Origin: Acinetobacter genomosp. 15BJ | GTDB taxonomy: Bacteria; Pseudomonadota; Gammaproteobacteria; Pseudomonadales; Moraxellaceae | Direction: 5' to 3' | Assembly (NCBI RefSeq): GCF_000400715.1 | Contig: NZ_KE007347.1 | Span: 1,533,382-1,597,381 of the forward strand | Length of the DNA: 64,000 nucleotides | In this document: positions 28,150 to 37,223 of the stretch, piece by piece | How positions within the stretch are numbered: position 1 is the stretch's first letter | Layout of the letters: each line of letters begins with the position of its first letter | Position numbers and translations under genes: made by a program | Notes under the pieces: generated by a model | Databases searched by the model: none | The model's input: only the letters and a program-made list of their open reading frames with translations | Told to the model about the DNA's origin: nothing

Positions 28150-29220
28150 ATGAGTATTCAAGTTAAAAATATTGAAAAACACTTTGGTGCATTCCATGCG
28201 CTGAAAAATATCTCTTTAGACTTTCCTGAAGGTGAATTGGTTGCCCTACTTGGCCCTTCAGGCTGCGGAAAAACAACCTTATTACGCATCATTGCAGGCT
28301 TAGAATCTGCAGATGGTGGTCAGGTTTTACTTGAAGGTGAAGATGCAACGGACATCCATGTACGTGAGCGTCAGGTTGGTTTTGTATTTCAACACTATGC
28401 CCTATTCCGCCACATGACTGTTTTTGACAATATTGCCTTTGGTTTACGCGTTCGCCCACGTGCAACACGTCCTTCAGAAGCTGAAATCAAAAAACGTGTA
28501 ACGCGCTTATTGGATTTGGTACAACTTGGTTTCTTAGCGGATCGTTACCCTGCCCAACTTTCTGGTGGTCAGCGCCAACGTATCGCACTCGCTAGAGCCT
28601 TAGCGGTTGAACCACGCGTTTTATTACTCGATGAGCCATTTGGCGCATTGGATGCCAAAGTACGTAAAGAACTACGCCGCTGGTTACGTACCTTACATGA
28701 TGAATTACATATCACTTCGATCTTCGTGACACACGATCAGGAAGAAGCTTTAGAAGTGGCTGACCAAATCATCGTGATGAACAAAGGTGACGTCGAACAG
28801 ATTGGTTCACCACGTGAAGTGTATGAAAAACCTGCAACCCCATTTGTTTTTGATTTCCTTGGTCAAGCAAATCGTTTTGAAGGTGAGCATACTGGCGGTA
28901 TTATCCGTATCGGCGATGATCGTATTCAGCTACCAACACTATTAGATGCGCCACAAGGGAAAGTCATTGCATTTGCACGACCAAATGAATTACATATTCA
29001 TACCCAACCTCAAACCAATACCATTGAGGCAACGTTCTTACGTGAAGTGTGGATTGCAGGTAGAGTTGTGGCGGAATTACAAGATCGTAGTGGACGTACT
29101 ATCGAAATTTTATTAAGTGTAGAAGAGGCGAACTTACATCAATTCAAACCAAATCAAACCGTTTGGATCAGTGCAGCTCAACTTCATTTATTCGCAGATC
29201 AAACAACGCAAGTTGCTTAA
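28150..29220 (+). CDS. cysA: Sulfate/thiosulfate import ATPase CysA
   Basis: A 356-residue ABC ATPase powering sulfate uptake. Walker [10 protein letters not shown] is at 35-43, the signature is [14 protein letters not shown], Walker B is [13 protein letters not shown], and the switch His is in FVTHDQEEA. The C-terminal TOBE-like part (about 240-356) includes [23 protein letters not shown] lies before the ATG. It closes the cysTWA transporter; cysB follows after a 53-base gap with two small hairpins. Confidence 0.96.
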   Translation: MSIQVKNIEKHFGAFHALKNISLDFPEGELVALLGPSGCGKTTLLRIIAGLESADGGQVLLEGEDATDIHVRERQVGFVFQHYALFRHMTVFDNIAFGLRVRPRATRPSEAEIKKRVTRLLDLVQLGFLADRYPAQLSGGQRQRIALARALAVEPRVLLLDEPFGALDAKVRKELRRWLRTLHDELHITSIFVTHDQEEALEVADQIIVMNKGDVEQIGSPREVYEKPATPFVFDFLGQANRFEGEHTGGIIRIGDDRIQLPTLLDAPQGKVIAFARPNELHIHTQPQTNTIEATFLREVWIAGRVVAELQDRSGRTIEILLSVEEANLHQFKPNQTVWISAAQLHLFADQTTQVA

Positions 29221-29229
29221 AATAATATT

Positions 29230-29263
29230 GATGGGGTAAAACACGCCCCATCCTCTTATGAGG
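29230..29263 (+). promoter_or_regulatory. Two small hairpins between cysA and cysB
   Basis: GATGGGG/CCCCATC (29230-29252, loop of nine) is followed by CCTC/GAGG (29252-29263, loop of four). The GAGG of the second hairpin is the likely ribosome site of cysB, ten bases before its ATG. No T tract follows, so this could tune cysB expression relative to the transporter rather than end transcription. Confidence 0.5.
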
Positions 29264-29273
29264 AAAAACTTTT

Positions 29274-30197
29274 ATGAACTTCCAACAACTCAGAATTATT
29301 CGAGAAACTGTTCGCCAAAACTTTAATTTAACTGAAGCGTCTGCGGCACTTTATACCTCCCAATCTGGTGTCAGTAAACACATTAAAGATTTAGAAGATG
29401 AATTAGGCGTACAGCTCTTTGTACGTAAAGGTAAACGCTTATTAGGCCTCACCGAACCGGGCCAATCCTTATTAAGTATTGTGGAACGGATGTTGGTCGA
29501 TGCTGACAATATTAAACGGCTAGCCGATGACTTTAATAAAGTTGATGAAGGCACACTGACTATTGCAACCACGCATACTCAGGCACGTTATGTACTGCCA
29601 CCGATTGTGAATCAATTTAAAAAATTATTTCCAAAAGTACATTTGGTTTTACAACAAGCCAGCCCTGTTGAGATTGCAGAAATGCTACTACAAGGTGAAG
29701 CAGATATTGGTATTGCAACCGAGTCTTTAACAACAGAAGATAATTTGGCAAGCGTACCTTATTATGAATGGCACCATAGCATTATCACCCCAAAAGACCA
29801 TCCTTTAGCGAAACTAGACAGAATCAGCTTAGATGTCTTAGCTGAATATCCGTTGATTACTTATCATGGTGGTTTTACTGGACGTTCGAAAATTGACAAA
29901 GCCTTTGAAGATGCACAATTGCATGCCGACATTGTAATGTCAGCACTTGATGCCGATGTAATCAAAACCTATGTTGAACTGAATATGGGCGTCGGAATTG
30001 TCAACGATGTCGCTTATGATGCAGAGCGTGATTATCGTTTACAGCAAATCAAAACAGATATATTTGGTGTTAATACGACATGGATTGCAGTACGCAAAGG
30101 ACACCTGCTCCGTGGCTATGGTTATGAATTTATCTCTCTCTGCTCACCAGAGACGGATATTAAAGCACTGAAAAAAGTAGCTTATCCAGAAGAGTAA
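29274..30197 (+). CDS. cysB: LysR-type regulator of sulfur assimilation, CysB
   Basis: A 307-residue LysR-family activator. The N-terminal winged helix reads MNFQQLRIIRETV, LTEASAALYTSQSGVSKHI. The effector domain has TTHTQARYVLPPIV and ITYHGGFTGRSKID, characteristic of CysB/Cbl, which binds N-acetylserine and activates sulfate genes when sulfur is short. It lies directly after cysA. CysB is more likely than Cbl by length and position, but Cbl cannot be fully excluded. Confidence 0.92.
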   Translation: MNFQQLRIIRETVRQNFNLTEASAALYTSQSGVSKHIKDLEDELGVQLFVRKGKRLLGLTEPGQSLLSIVERMLVDADNIKRLADDFNKVDEGTLTIATTHTQARYVLPPIVNQFKKLFPKVHLVLQQASPVEIAEMLLQGEADIGIATESLTTEDNLASVPYYEWHHSIITPKDHPLAKLDRISLDVLAEYPLITYHGGFTGRSKIDKAFEDAQLHADIVMSALDADVIKTYVELNMGVGIVNDVAYDAERDYRLQQIKTDIFGVNTTWIAVRKGHLLRGYGYEFISLCSPETDIKALKKVAYPEE

Positions 30198-30211
30198 TAG
30201 GTATTAAAAAT

Positions 30212-30238
30212 AAAAGGCTCATATGAGCCCTTTTATTT
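30212..30238 (+). terminator. Terminator of cysB
   Basis: GGCTCAT/ATGAGCC stem with AAAA before and CTTTTATTTT after, 14 bases past the cysB stop. Confidence 0.8.
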
Positions 30239-30256
30239 TACAAACAATAAAGACAT

Positions 30257-30286
30257 AAAAAAACGAGCATTAAGCTCGTTTTTTTA
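30257..30286. terminator. Bidirectional terminator between cysB and the beta-barrel gene
   Basis: A7-ACGAGC stem pairs with GCTCGT-T7 around a five-base loop. The symmetric A and T tracts let it serve the minus-strand beta-barrel gene, which ends 15 bases away. Confidence 0.85.
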
Positions 30287-30301
30287 TGCTGAATGCATGG
30301 A

Positions 30302-31051
30302 TTAGAACTTAAAGCTCACACCCACTTTCGCAACTGGCATCCACTCATATCTGCTTTTGTTTTCAATATTGCGTTCTTCTTTCGCAATTTCATCATTCAA
30401 GCTAGCACCGCTACCATTAGTAGCTGTACCACCATTTACGTTTTGTAAAGTTGCTGTTGGATTACCAGTATAGTAAGCACCAACCTCACCAAACACACCG
30501 ATGTTTTTATACACTTGCGGCGCAATACCAACACCTACATATGGTGCGATATCGTCTTTATAACGCATTTTACCTGCAATATGAACGTCAGACGTTGCAT
30601 TAAAATCAGTGTTGTTTACACTGAAGTTACGACCTTGACCTACACGGCGATCAAGTGCGTAATCATTATCTAAGTAACCTACACCAGTAGCGACATATAA
30701 TGAGTTTGCAAACATATTTGCACTTGTACCCCAAGGACGAATCTCAGCATTTAAATATGCCGTTTTATTGTCCATATCTAGGTCATATTTAGAGCCATTT
30801 ACTTTAAGATCGTCAGACCAAGAAATGTCACCACCATTATAACCAAGGCTTAAGCTCACGTATGGATTGACTCGATATGAAATTGCACCACCGTAACCTG
30901 TAGTACCTACCTCAGCACGAACTGAAACTGGATCTAAGTATGAAGGGAATGCATAAACTGATTCCTTCACCACTTGTTCATCTGCTGCAAATGCAGTACC
31001 TGCAATCGCTGTTAATGCACCTGCTGCAAACATAACACGCAAAGCTTTCAT
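30302..31051 (-). CDS. Outer-membrane beta-barrel protein
   Basis: A 249-residue protein with a clear signal peptide (cleavage after TAFA-A, about residue 22) and a C-terminal phenylalanine preceded by alternating residues (VGVSFKF), the BAM insertion signal. Strands alternate aromatic and polar residues, as in GYGGAISYRVNPYVSLSLGYNG's core YVSLSLGYNG and APYVGVGIAP. Eight strands are plausible. It resembles OmpA/OmpW-barrel-type proteins but I cannot name the family. GAGGAG precedes the ATG. It is a single gene. Confidence 0.8.
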   Translation of the reverse strand: MKALRVMFAAGALTAIAGTAFAADEQVVKESVYAFPSYLDPVSVRAEVGTTGYGGAISYRVNPYVSLSLGYNGGDISWSDDLKVNGSKYDLDMDNKTAYLNAEIRPWGTSANMFANSLYVATGVGYLDNDYALDRRVGQGRNFSVNNTDFNATSDVHIAGKMRYKDDIAPYVGVGIAPQVYKNIGVFGEVGAYYTGNPTATLQNVNGGTATNGSGASLNDEIAKEERNIENKSRYEWMPVAKVGVSFKF

Positions 31052-31347
31052 TGAAGTCTCCTCAAAAAACGCTTTTATTTAAATAAATGTATAATTGTTG
31101 CTTGTGGAATAAGCATAAAAGAATGATCGCTAACTTTTTATACAGAAACTGATTACTTTTTGTTATTTTTTGATACAAATTCGAATGAATTATGTATTTC
31201 TAAATTATAGATAAAAAACAATGGTCTCCATTTTTATTACAGTTTTGTTGCTCAAATTTAAAACAATATATTGTAACTACTTTTTTCAAAGATTCTTGTC
31301 GAAAATTAGTGTAAAATCTTCAAAATTTTTTTGGAAGAACGAAGATC

Positions 31348-32169
31348 ATGTCTCAGCTTTCTACAATCATTGAGCAAGCATTTGAAGACCGTGCCAACTA
31401 TAGCGCAACGGACTGCCCAACAGAAATCCGTCAAGCTGTAGAAGAGGCATTAACTGCTTTAGACAACGGTACACTTCGTGTAGCGGAAAAAATTGATGGT
31501 GAGTGGGTTGTTCACCAATGGTTAAAAAAAGCAGTTTTACTTTCATTCAAACTCAATGACAACAAGCCAATTGAAGCTTGTGATCTTCGTTTCTATGACA
31601 AAGTAGATACTAAATACGCAGGTTGGACTGAAGAACAGTTCAAAGCTGCGGGTGTACGTGTTGTACCGCCTGCTGTAGCTCGTCGTGGTAGTTTCCAAGC
31701 GAAAAATGTGATTTTGATGCCTTCATATGTCAACATCGGTGCTTATGTAGATGAAGGTACCATGGTTGATACATGGGCTACTGTAGGTTCATGTGCGCAA
31801 ATCGGTAAAAACGTTCACTTATCTGGTGGCGTTGGTATCGGTGGTGTTTTAGAGCCATTACAAGCAAACCCAACCATTATCGAAGATAACTGCTTCATCG
31901 GTGCACGTTCTGAAATCGTTGAAGGTGTGATTGTTGAAGAAGGTTCAGTAATTTCAATGGGCGTTTTCATTGGTCAATCAACTAAGATCTTCGATCGTGA
32001 AACAGGTGAAGTTCATTATGGCCGCGTACCAGCAGGTTCTGTGGTTGTTGCGGGTAGCCTTCCATCTAAATGCGGTACTTACAGCCTTTACGCTGCAATC
32101 ATCGTGAAAAAAGTTGATGCGAAAACTCGCGCTAAAACTAGCTTGAACGATTTATTACGCGCAGACTAA
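31348..32169 (+). CDS. dapD: 2,3,4,5-tetrahydropyridine-2,6-dicarboxylate N-succinyltransferase
   Basis: A 273-residue hexapeptide-repeat acyltransferase that uses succinyl-CoA in the lysine/diaminopimelate pathway. The N-terminal helical domain carries [22 protein letters not shown] sequence, and the left-handed beta helix includes [36 protein letters not shown] and [19 protein letters not shown]. The length matches E. coli DapD (274). GGAAGAACGAAG lies upstream. It ends in a strong terminator before queE. Confidence 0.97.
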   Translation: MSQLSTIIEQAFEDRANYSATDCPTEIRQAVEEALTALDNGTLRVAEKIDGEWVVHQWLKKAVLLSFKLNDNKPIEACDLRFYDKVDTKYAGWTEEQFKAAGVRVVPPAVARRGSFQAKNVILMPSYVNIGAYVDEGTMVDTWATVGSCAQIGKNVHLSGGVGIGGVLEPLQANPTIIEDNCFIGARSEIVEGVIVEEGSVISMGVFIGQSTKIFDRETGEVHYGRVPAGSVVVAGSLPSKCGTYSLYAAIIVKKVDAKTRAKTSLNDLLRAD

Positions 32170-32205
32170 TTTTTAATATTTATTGCGGAACTTGATCGTT
32201 CCCCG

Positions 32206-32244
32206 TCTCTACGATCAGTCATGGTCGTAGAGATTTTGTTTTTT
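32206..32244 (+). terminator. dapD terminator
   Basis: TCTCTACGA (32206-32214) and TCGTAGAGA (32225-32233) form a perfect nine-bp stem followed by TTTTGTTTTTT. Confidence 0.88.
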
Positions 32245-32289
32245 ATGTAGCATGCTGCTGGTTGTAGCACCTGTTTGTGGTAACTGTTT

Positions 32290-33000
32290 ATGGCTTCCTT
32301 ACGTTCTTCTGCAATTCCTGTCTCCGATCCTGCGGCTGGTTTACGCATCACGGAGATCTTTTACTCTTTGCAAGGCGAAGCGAATACCTTTGGTTTGCCC
32401 ACTGTATTTATTCGTTTAACAGGTTGCCCTTTACGCTGTAGTTATTGTGATACGACCTACTCTTTTGAAGGTGGTGAGCGTTTATCGCTTGAACACATTA
32501 TCGAAACTGCAAGCCAACATAAAACACCCTATATTTGTGTCACAGGAGGCGAGCCACTTGCTCAGCCGAATTGCCTGATTTTATTACAGCGCCTATGTGA
32601 CCTCGGTTTTGAAGTATCTCTAGAAACCAGTGGTGCCTTAGATGTGTCTAAAGTAGACCCACGTGTTTCAAAAGTACTTGATTTAAAAACACCGACCTCT
32701 AAAGAAGATCATCGAAATCTATACAGCAATCTTGACTACTTAACACCACATGATCAGATTAAATTTGTGATCTGTAATCGTGCGGACTATGAGTGGTCGA
32801 AACAACAACTTGAACAATTCCAGTTGCAAGATAAAGTGAGTACAGTATGGTTCTCACCTGCTTTTGCAGTTGAAAAAGGTGCTGTCGCCCTGCCTGCTTT
32901 GGCACGTGACTTAGCCCAATGGATTTTAGAAGACCATCTCCCTGTTCGTTTCCAATTACAGTTACATAAGCTGTTATGGAATGATGAATCTGGTCGTTAA
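32290..33000 (+). CDS. queE: 7-carboxy-7-deazaguanine synthase
   Basis: A 236-residue radical-SAM enzyme forming the deazaguanine ring from carboxytetrahydropterin in queuosine synthesis. The cluster motif is Cys46-x3-Cys50-x2-Cys53 (TGCPLRCSYCDTTY), and FYSLQGEANTFGLPTVFIR and CVTGGEPLAQ are family hallmarks. queC follows 65 bases later and acts on the product. I looked for a preQ1 riboswitch upstream and saw none. Confidence 0.95.
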   Translation: MASLRSSAIPVSDPAAGLRITEIFYSLQGEANTFGLPTVFIRLTGCPLRCSYCDTTYSFEGGERLSLEHIIETASQHKTPYICVTGGEPLAQPNCLILLQRLCDLGFEVSLETSGALDVSKVDPRVSKVLDLKTPTSKEDHRNLYSNLDYLTPHDQIKFVICNRADYEWSKQQLEQFQLQDKVSTVWFSPAFAVEKGAVALPALARDLAQWILEDHLPVRFQLQLHKLLWNDESGR

Positions 33001-33065
33001 AATACTCACCATATCCGTTCTGCAAAATAGATCGGCTTTTATCAAATTTATTTTTAGGTTGAATC

Positions 33066-33746
33066 ATGGAAAATAATATGCGTTCTCGTGCCATCGTATT
33101 ATTGTCTGGCGGCTTAGACTCAACAACGTGTCTTGCTTGGGCACAGGCAAATTATGAATGTATCGCCTTAAGCTTTATGTATGGTCAACGTTCGACGACT
33201 GAACTTGATGCAGCAAAAGCACTTGCACAACGTGCAGGCGTAGAACACCGTGTCATTAATATTGATTTGGGCAATTTAGGCGGCTCTGCGCTTACAGATC
33301 ATAACATTGAAGTCCCAGAACAATTACAAGAAGGCATTCCTGTAACTTATGTTCCAGCACGTAACACTATTTTCTTATCTTATGCACTTGCTGCAGCCGA
33401 AGTTTTTGACGCTGCTGCCATCGTCATTGGAATCAATGCTGTTGATTATTCAGGATATCCAGACTGTCGCCCTGAATTTATTGATGCTTTTGCCAATTTG
33501 GCTCGTCTGGCAACAAAAGCAGGCGTTGAAGGAAAACCCCTTAAAATTGAAACACCTTTGTTACATTTATCCAAAGCGAATATTATACGCTTAGGCATCG
33601 AACATGGCGTAGACTATAGTCAAACGGTATCCTGCTATCAGGCAGATGCTCAAGGACGTGCATGTGGCAAATGCGACAGCTGTCGTTTACGTCAACAAGG
33701 TTTTATCGAAGCAGGTATTGCGGATCCAACGCGTTACGCTGAATAA
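33066..33746 (+). CDS. queC: 7-cyano-7-deazaguanine synthase
   Basis: A 226-residue ATP-dependent enzyme converting carboxydeazaguanine to preQ0. The PP-loop is [30 protein letters not shown] is the substrate segment, and the zinc site is the four cysteines in SCYQ and [12 protein letters not shown] second ATG at 33078 is possible; the first has AGGTTGAATC upstream. It works directly after QueE. Confidence 0.96.
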   Translation: MENNMRSRAIVLLSGGLDSTTCLAWAQANYECIALSFMYGQRSTTELDAAKALAQRAGVEHRVINIDLGNLGGSALTDHNIEVPEQLQEGIPVTYVPARNTIFLSYALAAAEVFDAAAIVIGINAVDYSGYPDCRPEFIDAFANLARLATKAGVEGKPLKIETPLLHLSKANIIRLGIEHGVDYSQTVSCYQADAQGRACGKCDSCRLRQQGFIEAGIADPTRYAE

Positions 33747-33777
33747 CCGATATAGGGTAAAAAATTAGGTACATTAT

Positions 33778-34203
33778 ATGAAGTTTTCTAAATCAAATCT
33801 TATTCTTTCTACAATGATGTCAGCTGCTGCATTATTTGCAACGGCAACTCACGCAGCTGATAATCCATTACAAACTGCGTATAAAAGTACCAATGTAAAA
33901 GCAGCGTTGGTCAATGTATGTAAAGACCAAACTGCGAAAGGCGGCAAATTAACAGCGGCAGAAGTGAGCAAATTCTGTGGTTGTCAAATTGATGCGCAAG
34001 GTAAAGTAACTGAAGCACAAAAATGGGAAATCCAAAGCGCAATCAATGCGAAGAAAAGCCCAAGTACTTTAGGTTTTGTACAACAGCAAAATAAAGATTT
34101 ACAAGCTTGCTTAGGTGCACCGCTTGTGAGCAAGTTAGAAAAGCTCACTGAAGAAGCAATGAAAGCTGCTCAACAACAGCAGCAACAAGCACCGAAAAAA
34201 TAA
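33778..34203 (+). CDS. Secreted cysteine-containing protein of unknown function
   Basis: A 141-residue protein with a signal peptide (cleavage after ATHA-A, about residue 27). The mature part is mostly helical, with four cysteines (NVCKD, FCGCQ, ACLG) and a glutamine-rich tail (AAQQQQQQAPKK). The FCGC pair and spacing to VCKD suggest disulfides in the periplasm. I do not recognise a domain. It follows queC with a TAGG ribosome site and has its own terminator. Confidence 0.78.
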   Translation: MKFSKSNLILSTMMSAAALFATATHAADNPLQTAYKSTNVKAALVNVCKDQTAKGGKLTAAEVSKFCGCQIDAQGKVTEAQKWEIQSAINAKKSPSTLGFVQQQNKDLQACLGAPLVSKLEKLTEEAMKAAQQQQQQAPKK

Positions 34204-34221
34204 GCTTGTATTGCCCAGAAC

Positions 34222-34249
34222 AAAGCCTGCATTTATGCGGGCTTTTTTA
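34222..34249 (+). terminator. Terminator after the secreted cysteine protein
   Basis: AAAGCC-T-GCA and TGC-G-GGCTTT pair around TTTA and run into six T. It lies over the upstream in-frame start candidate of the next gene, which supports the later start. Confidence 0.82.
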
Positions 34250-34276
34250 TTAGGGTTTGTTAAAATCTCTTCTATC

Positions 34277-34984
34277 ATGAATAAGTTGAATAACACCATG
34301 CAAGACCAATGGAAAACCAATGCTGATCAAAGGCAGTCTATCGTCTCTTTTAGTGGTGGAAAAGACAGTTCCCTCGCCTTATACCATGCCATGCAAACAG
34401 GCACAGTAATCGGGTTGATTGTGATGCTGGAAGAACAAGGGCAACGCTCTCGTTCACATGCAATGCCACTCGATATTATCCGTGCACAAGCAGATGCGAT
34501 TGGTTTACCTGTGTATATGACATCATCGAGTTGGGCTGATTATGAAGCAAAGTTTATCGCGCTGCTCAATCAAGCCAAACTGCAAGGTGCTGAAGTACTG
34601 GTAACAGGTGATCTGGATATGCCTCAACATGGCTGTTGGCATGATCAAGTGACTCAGCACGTGGGACTAAAATTAGGCATGCCACTGTGGTTGCGCCCAC
34701 ATAAAGAAGTCGTAGAAGAGTTTATCAATCTTGGTTTTCGCAGTGTTATCGTGACAGTTAATCTTAAACTCGGTATGCAAGTCGAAGATTTAGGCAAAAT
34801 TCTTACGCTGCAATACATCCAAGAATTAGAAAATCGTGGCATTGATCCATGTGGTGAAGGCGGTGAATTCCACACTACCGTGACTGATGGACCAATTTTT
34901 AACAAAGCTATTCCTGTACGCCAAGGCGATATTGTTTATCATGAGGAATATGCTTTTTTGCCACTTGAGCTTGAACAACTTTAA
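34277..34984 (+). CDS. PP-loop ATP pyrophosphatase, Dph6/MJ0570-like
   Basis: A 235-residue ATP-binding protein of the diphthine-ammonia-ligase-like family. The PP-loop is SFSGGKDSSLALYHA and the C-terminal signature is DPCGEGGEFHTTVTDGP. Archaeal and eukaryotic Dph6 amidates diphthine on EF2, but bacteria lack diphthamide, so the bacterial substrate is unknown. The frame is open from 34211, which would place the start inside a terminator; I chose the ATG at 34277, and 34298 is also possible. bcp follows 19 bases downstream. Confidence 0.82.
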   Translation: MNKLNNTMQDQWKTNADQRQSIVSFSGGKDSSLALYHAMQTGTVIGLIVMLEEQGQRSRSHAMPLDIIRAQADAIGLPVYMTSSSWADYEAKFIALLNQAKLQGAEVLVTGDLDMPQHGCWHDQVTQHVGLKLGMPLWLRPHKEVVEEFINLGFRSVIVTVNLKLGMQVEDLGKILTLQYIQELENRGIDPCGEGGEFHTTVTDGPIFNKAIPVRQGDIVYHEEYAFLPLELEQL

Positions 34985-35003
34985 TTTTATCGAAGGATGA
35001 ACA

Positions 35004-35465
35004 ATGTCTGAGAATATTCAATTACCGAATCACAGCTTCCCAACCACACAGGGTGAAGTGAATCTTGCAGAACTGAGTAGTGAATGGCTGGTGCTTTATT
35101 TCTATCCAAAGGATTCAACCCCAGGTTGTACTACTCAAGCCGTTGGCTTTTCTTGCTTAAAAGACCAATTTGATGCGTTAAACTGTCAAATTATTGGTGT
35201 ATCACGCGACTCTGTCAAAGCACATCAGAACTTTACTGAAAAACAAGCGCTCACGATTGATTTGATCAGCGACAAAGAAGAAGTGTTATGCAAACATTTC
35301 GATGTGATTAAAGAAAAAAATATGTATGGCAAACAAGTGATGGGCATCGAACGCTCAACTTTTATTTTCCATAACCAGCAATTGGTCAAAAGCTATCGTA
35401 AGGTCAAAGCTGCTGGACATGCAGAACAAGTGCTTGAAGACTTAAAAGCATTACAATCAGCATAA
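35004..35465 (+). CDS. bcp: Thiol peroxidase of the Bcp/PrxQ family
   Basis: A 153-residue thioredoxin-fold peroxiredoxin that reduces peroxides. The peroxidatic cysteine is Cys42 in DSTPGCTTQ. In E. coli Bcp the resolving cysteine lies five residues later; here that position is Val47, and Cys51 is the nearest other cysteine. Resolution may therefore use Cys51 or an external thiol. GIERSTFIF and AAGHAEQVL are usual family segments. GAAGGATG precedes the ATG. Confidence 0.92.
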   Translation: MSENIQLPNHSFPTTQGEVNLAELSSEWLVLYFYPKDSTPGCTTQAVGFSCLKDQFDALNCQIIGVSRDSVKAHQNFTEKQALTIDLISDKEEVLCKHFDVIKEKNMYGKQVMGIERSTFIFHNQQLVKSYRKVKAAGHAEQVLEDLKALQSA

Positions 35466-35479
35466 TCATGTTAAGTAAC

Positions 35480-35510
35480 AAAAAAGCGAGTTAAAGACTC
35501 GCTTTTTTTA
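35480..35510 (+). terminator. bcp terminator
   Basis: AAAAAAGCGAG pairs with CTCGCTTTTTTT around a short loop just after the bcp stop. Confidence 0.88.
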
Positions 35511-35586
35511 TTCAAGCAAATTGCCCTCAGCTTTGTGATTGACGTATGATAAATAGATTAAAAGAATTAAATTAAAGACATTTAAA

Positions 35587-36156
35587 ATGACTCATCTCAA
35601 TGCTTTTTTGCCCCTATCCTTGTTATTTTTTCTAGCGGCATGTAACTCCAATGTACCTACGACTTCTCAAGATTCTGCCCCCTTAGTTGCACAAATTCAA
35701 AAATCAGCAACCGAAATACGCTGCCAAGATCTACAAAACCCCGCTTATCAACAAGTGATTCTTGATGCAATTAATGAAATTCGGCAACATCCACGTCAAT
35801 GTGGTGGACAGCATTTTCCCGCAGTTACACCACTTAGATGGAACAATCACTTATATCAAAGTGCCTTGGCTCATGCCGAAGATATGGCGCAGTACAGTGT
35901 ACTTGGACATGTCAGTAGCACAGGTCAAGATTTTAGAACCCGCCTAAAACAAACACAATTTAAAGGTCGAGGCGGCGGTGAAAACGTAGCACGTGGGCAA
36001 AAAAATTTAAATGATGTGATGGCAACATGGCTTGCCAGTCCTGTGCATTGTCATAATTTAATGCATCCCAAATTTACAGACTACGCGCTAGCCTGTACAG
36101 TCGATGCCTCAACCAAACAAAAGAGTTATTGGACTCAACAGTTTGGTGTTCGTTAA
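35587..36156 (+). CDS. CAP/SCP-domain lipoprotein
   Basis: A 189-residue protein with lipobox LAAC (Cys19), so probably membrane-anchored. The CAP domain spans about 50-189 (NEIRQHPRQCGGQHFPAVTPLRWN core NEIRQHPR, AHAEDMAQYSVLGHVS, GGGENVARG, VMATWLASPVHCHNLMHPKF, YWTQQFGV). The His/Glu cavity residues of CAP proteins are present in LGHVS and GENVA. Bacterial members often lack a proven function. The VOC gene begins 12 bases after the stop. Confidence 0.85.
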   Translation: MTHLNAFLPLSLLFFLAACNSNVPTTSQDSAPLVAQIQKSATEIRCQDLQNPAYQQVILDAINEIRQHPRQCGGQHFPAVTPLRWNNHLYQSALAHAEDMAQYSVLGHVSSTGQDFRTRLKQTQFKGRGGGENVARGQKNLNDVMATWLASPVHCHNLMHPKFTDYALACTVDASTKQKSYWTQQFGVR

Positions 36157-36167
36157 GAGGAATAAGC

Positions 36168-36530
36168 ATGCAATCTGGATCAATCACCCCGATTCTTCGT
36201 ATTTTTGATATGGAGCTCGCTCAATCATTTTACCTTGACTACTTGGGCTTCCAATTGGACTGGCAACATACGTTTGGGGATAACTTCCCTATTTATCTAC
36301 AGATTTCCAAAGATGATTGCATCATTCATTTATCTGAACATTTCGGTGATGCTAGCCCGCATAGTGCCATTCGCATTTATTGGGAGAATCTCAGTTTGCT
36401 TCATGCAGAATTGGATGCAAAAGATTATAAATTTGCCAAACCCCAAATTGAGAAGACCGATTGGGAAACATTGGAGCTAAGTATTACCGATCCTTTTTCC
36501 AATCGAATTATCTTTTGGGAAGATGCTTAA
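36168..36530 (+). CDS. VOC-superfamily glyoxalase/bleomycin-resistance-like protein
   Basis: A 120-residue single VOC domain resembling bleomycin-binding and glyoxalase-like proteins: TPILRIFDMELAQSFYLDYLGF, DCIIHLSEHFGD, and DPFSNRIIFWE, where the final Glu is a usual metal ligand position. The substrate is unknown. The frame opens earlier, at 36129, but AAGAGG lies before the ATG at 36168. It ends 13 bases from the convergent nadM stop. Confidence 0.83.
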   Translation: MQSGSITPILRIFDMELAQSFYLDYLGFQLDWQHTFGDNFPIYLQISKDDCIIHLSEHFGDASPHSAIRIYWENLSLLHAELDAKDYKFAKPQIEKTDWETLELSITDPFSNRIIFWEDA

Positions 36531-36543
36531 TCTTCCCTCAACA

Positions 36544-37176
36544 TCAAGATTCATCAATATTAGAACGGTCATTGTGCTTAAACTTTTGTTGTAATTGTTG
36601 ATACACCGATGATTTTTGAAATTCACTCAAAAACTGGATTGTCCCTTCAGGAAAAAATTCAGTTTGAATCTCCCCCCGATAATAAGCTTCACGCATTGGC
36701 GTGGCTGAAATTGAATCTTTCAAACTATCCAGTTCCACCATCTGCCACTCAGGAAATAAGCGTAAATAATACGAAGATTCATCCTTAAAATGACCGATTA
36801 ACCCCACTTTCGCATCGGATTGAATGACAGCATTGACTAAATCTTTAACTTGTTTAACCCATTTTTCATCGTTATACACATCTACAACATGCACAAAATG
36901 AATCCGCTTTTGATCTTGTTCAGAAAAGTTCGACAGAATCATCTGTTCACGTTCAGATGCTAAAAATGGATTTTTGATGTTACGTTCCGATTGAGCTGAA
37001 CCCAAAGCCAAGATCACGTTCTGACTTTGTTGTAATGCAATTTCAATGGTTTGCATATGCGCCAAATGAAAAGGCTGAAAGCGTCCAATAAAAACAAGAT
37101 AGTCAAATGTGTACATAGGCGTAATTTCACTTTTTGTGAACTCATCAGTTGTGTCATTCAGATAAATATGCGACAT
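36544..37176 (-). CDS. nadM: Nicotinamide-nucleotide adenylyltransferase, NadM type
   Basis: A 210-residue nucleotidyltransferase making NAD from NMN and ATP. The HxGH-type site appears as GRFQPFHLAHMQ, and the second ATP motif as SISATPMREAYYRG. It lacks the fused NUDIX domain found in some bacterial NadM proteins. The first 20 residues (MSHIYLND onward) precede the catalytic fold, and Met21 at 37116 could be the true start. With nadB at 20 kb it supplies de novo and salvage routes to NAD. Confidence 0.87.
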   Translation of the reverse strand: MSHIYLNDTTDEFTKSEITPMYTFDYLVFIGRFQPFHLAHMQTIEIALQQSQNVILALGSAQSERNIKNPFLASEREQMILSNFSEQDQKRIHFVHVVDVYNDEKWVKQVKDLVNAVIQSDAKVGLIGHFKDESSYYLRLFPEWQMVELDSLKDSISATPMREAYYRGEIQTEFFPEGTIQFLSEFQKSSVYQQLQQKFKHNDRSNIDES

Positions 37177-37223
37177 AATGAGAGCACTTAAAAATCAATC
37201 TGGATTAAAGCAAGGATAGTACG

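Noticed and set aside
32245..32289. preQ1 riboswitch before queE.
   Set aside because: The conserved preQ1 aptamer bases were not found; only the dapD terminator precedes the gene.
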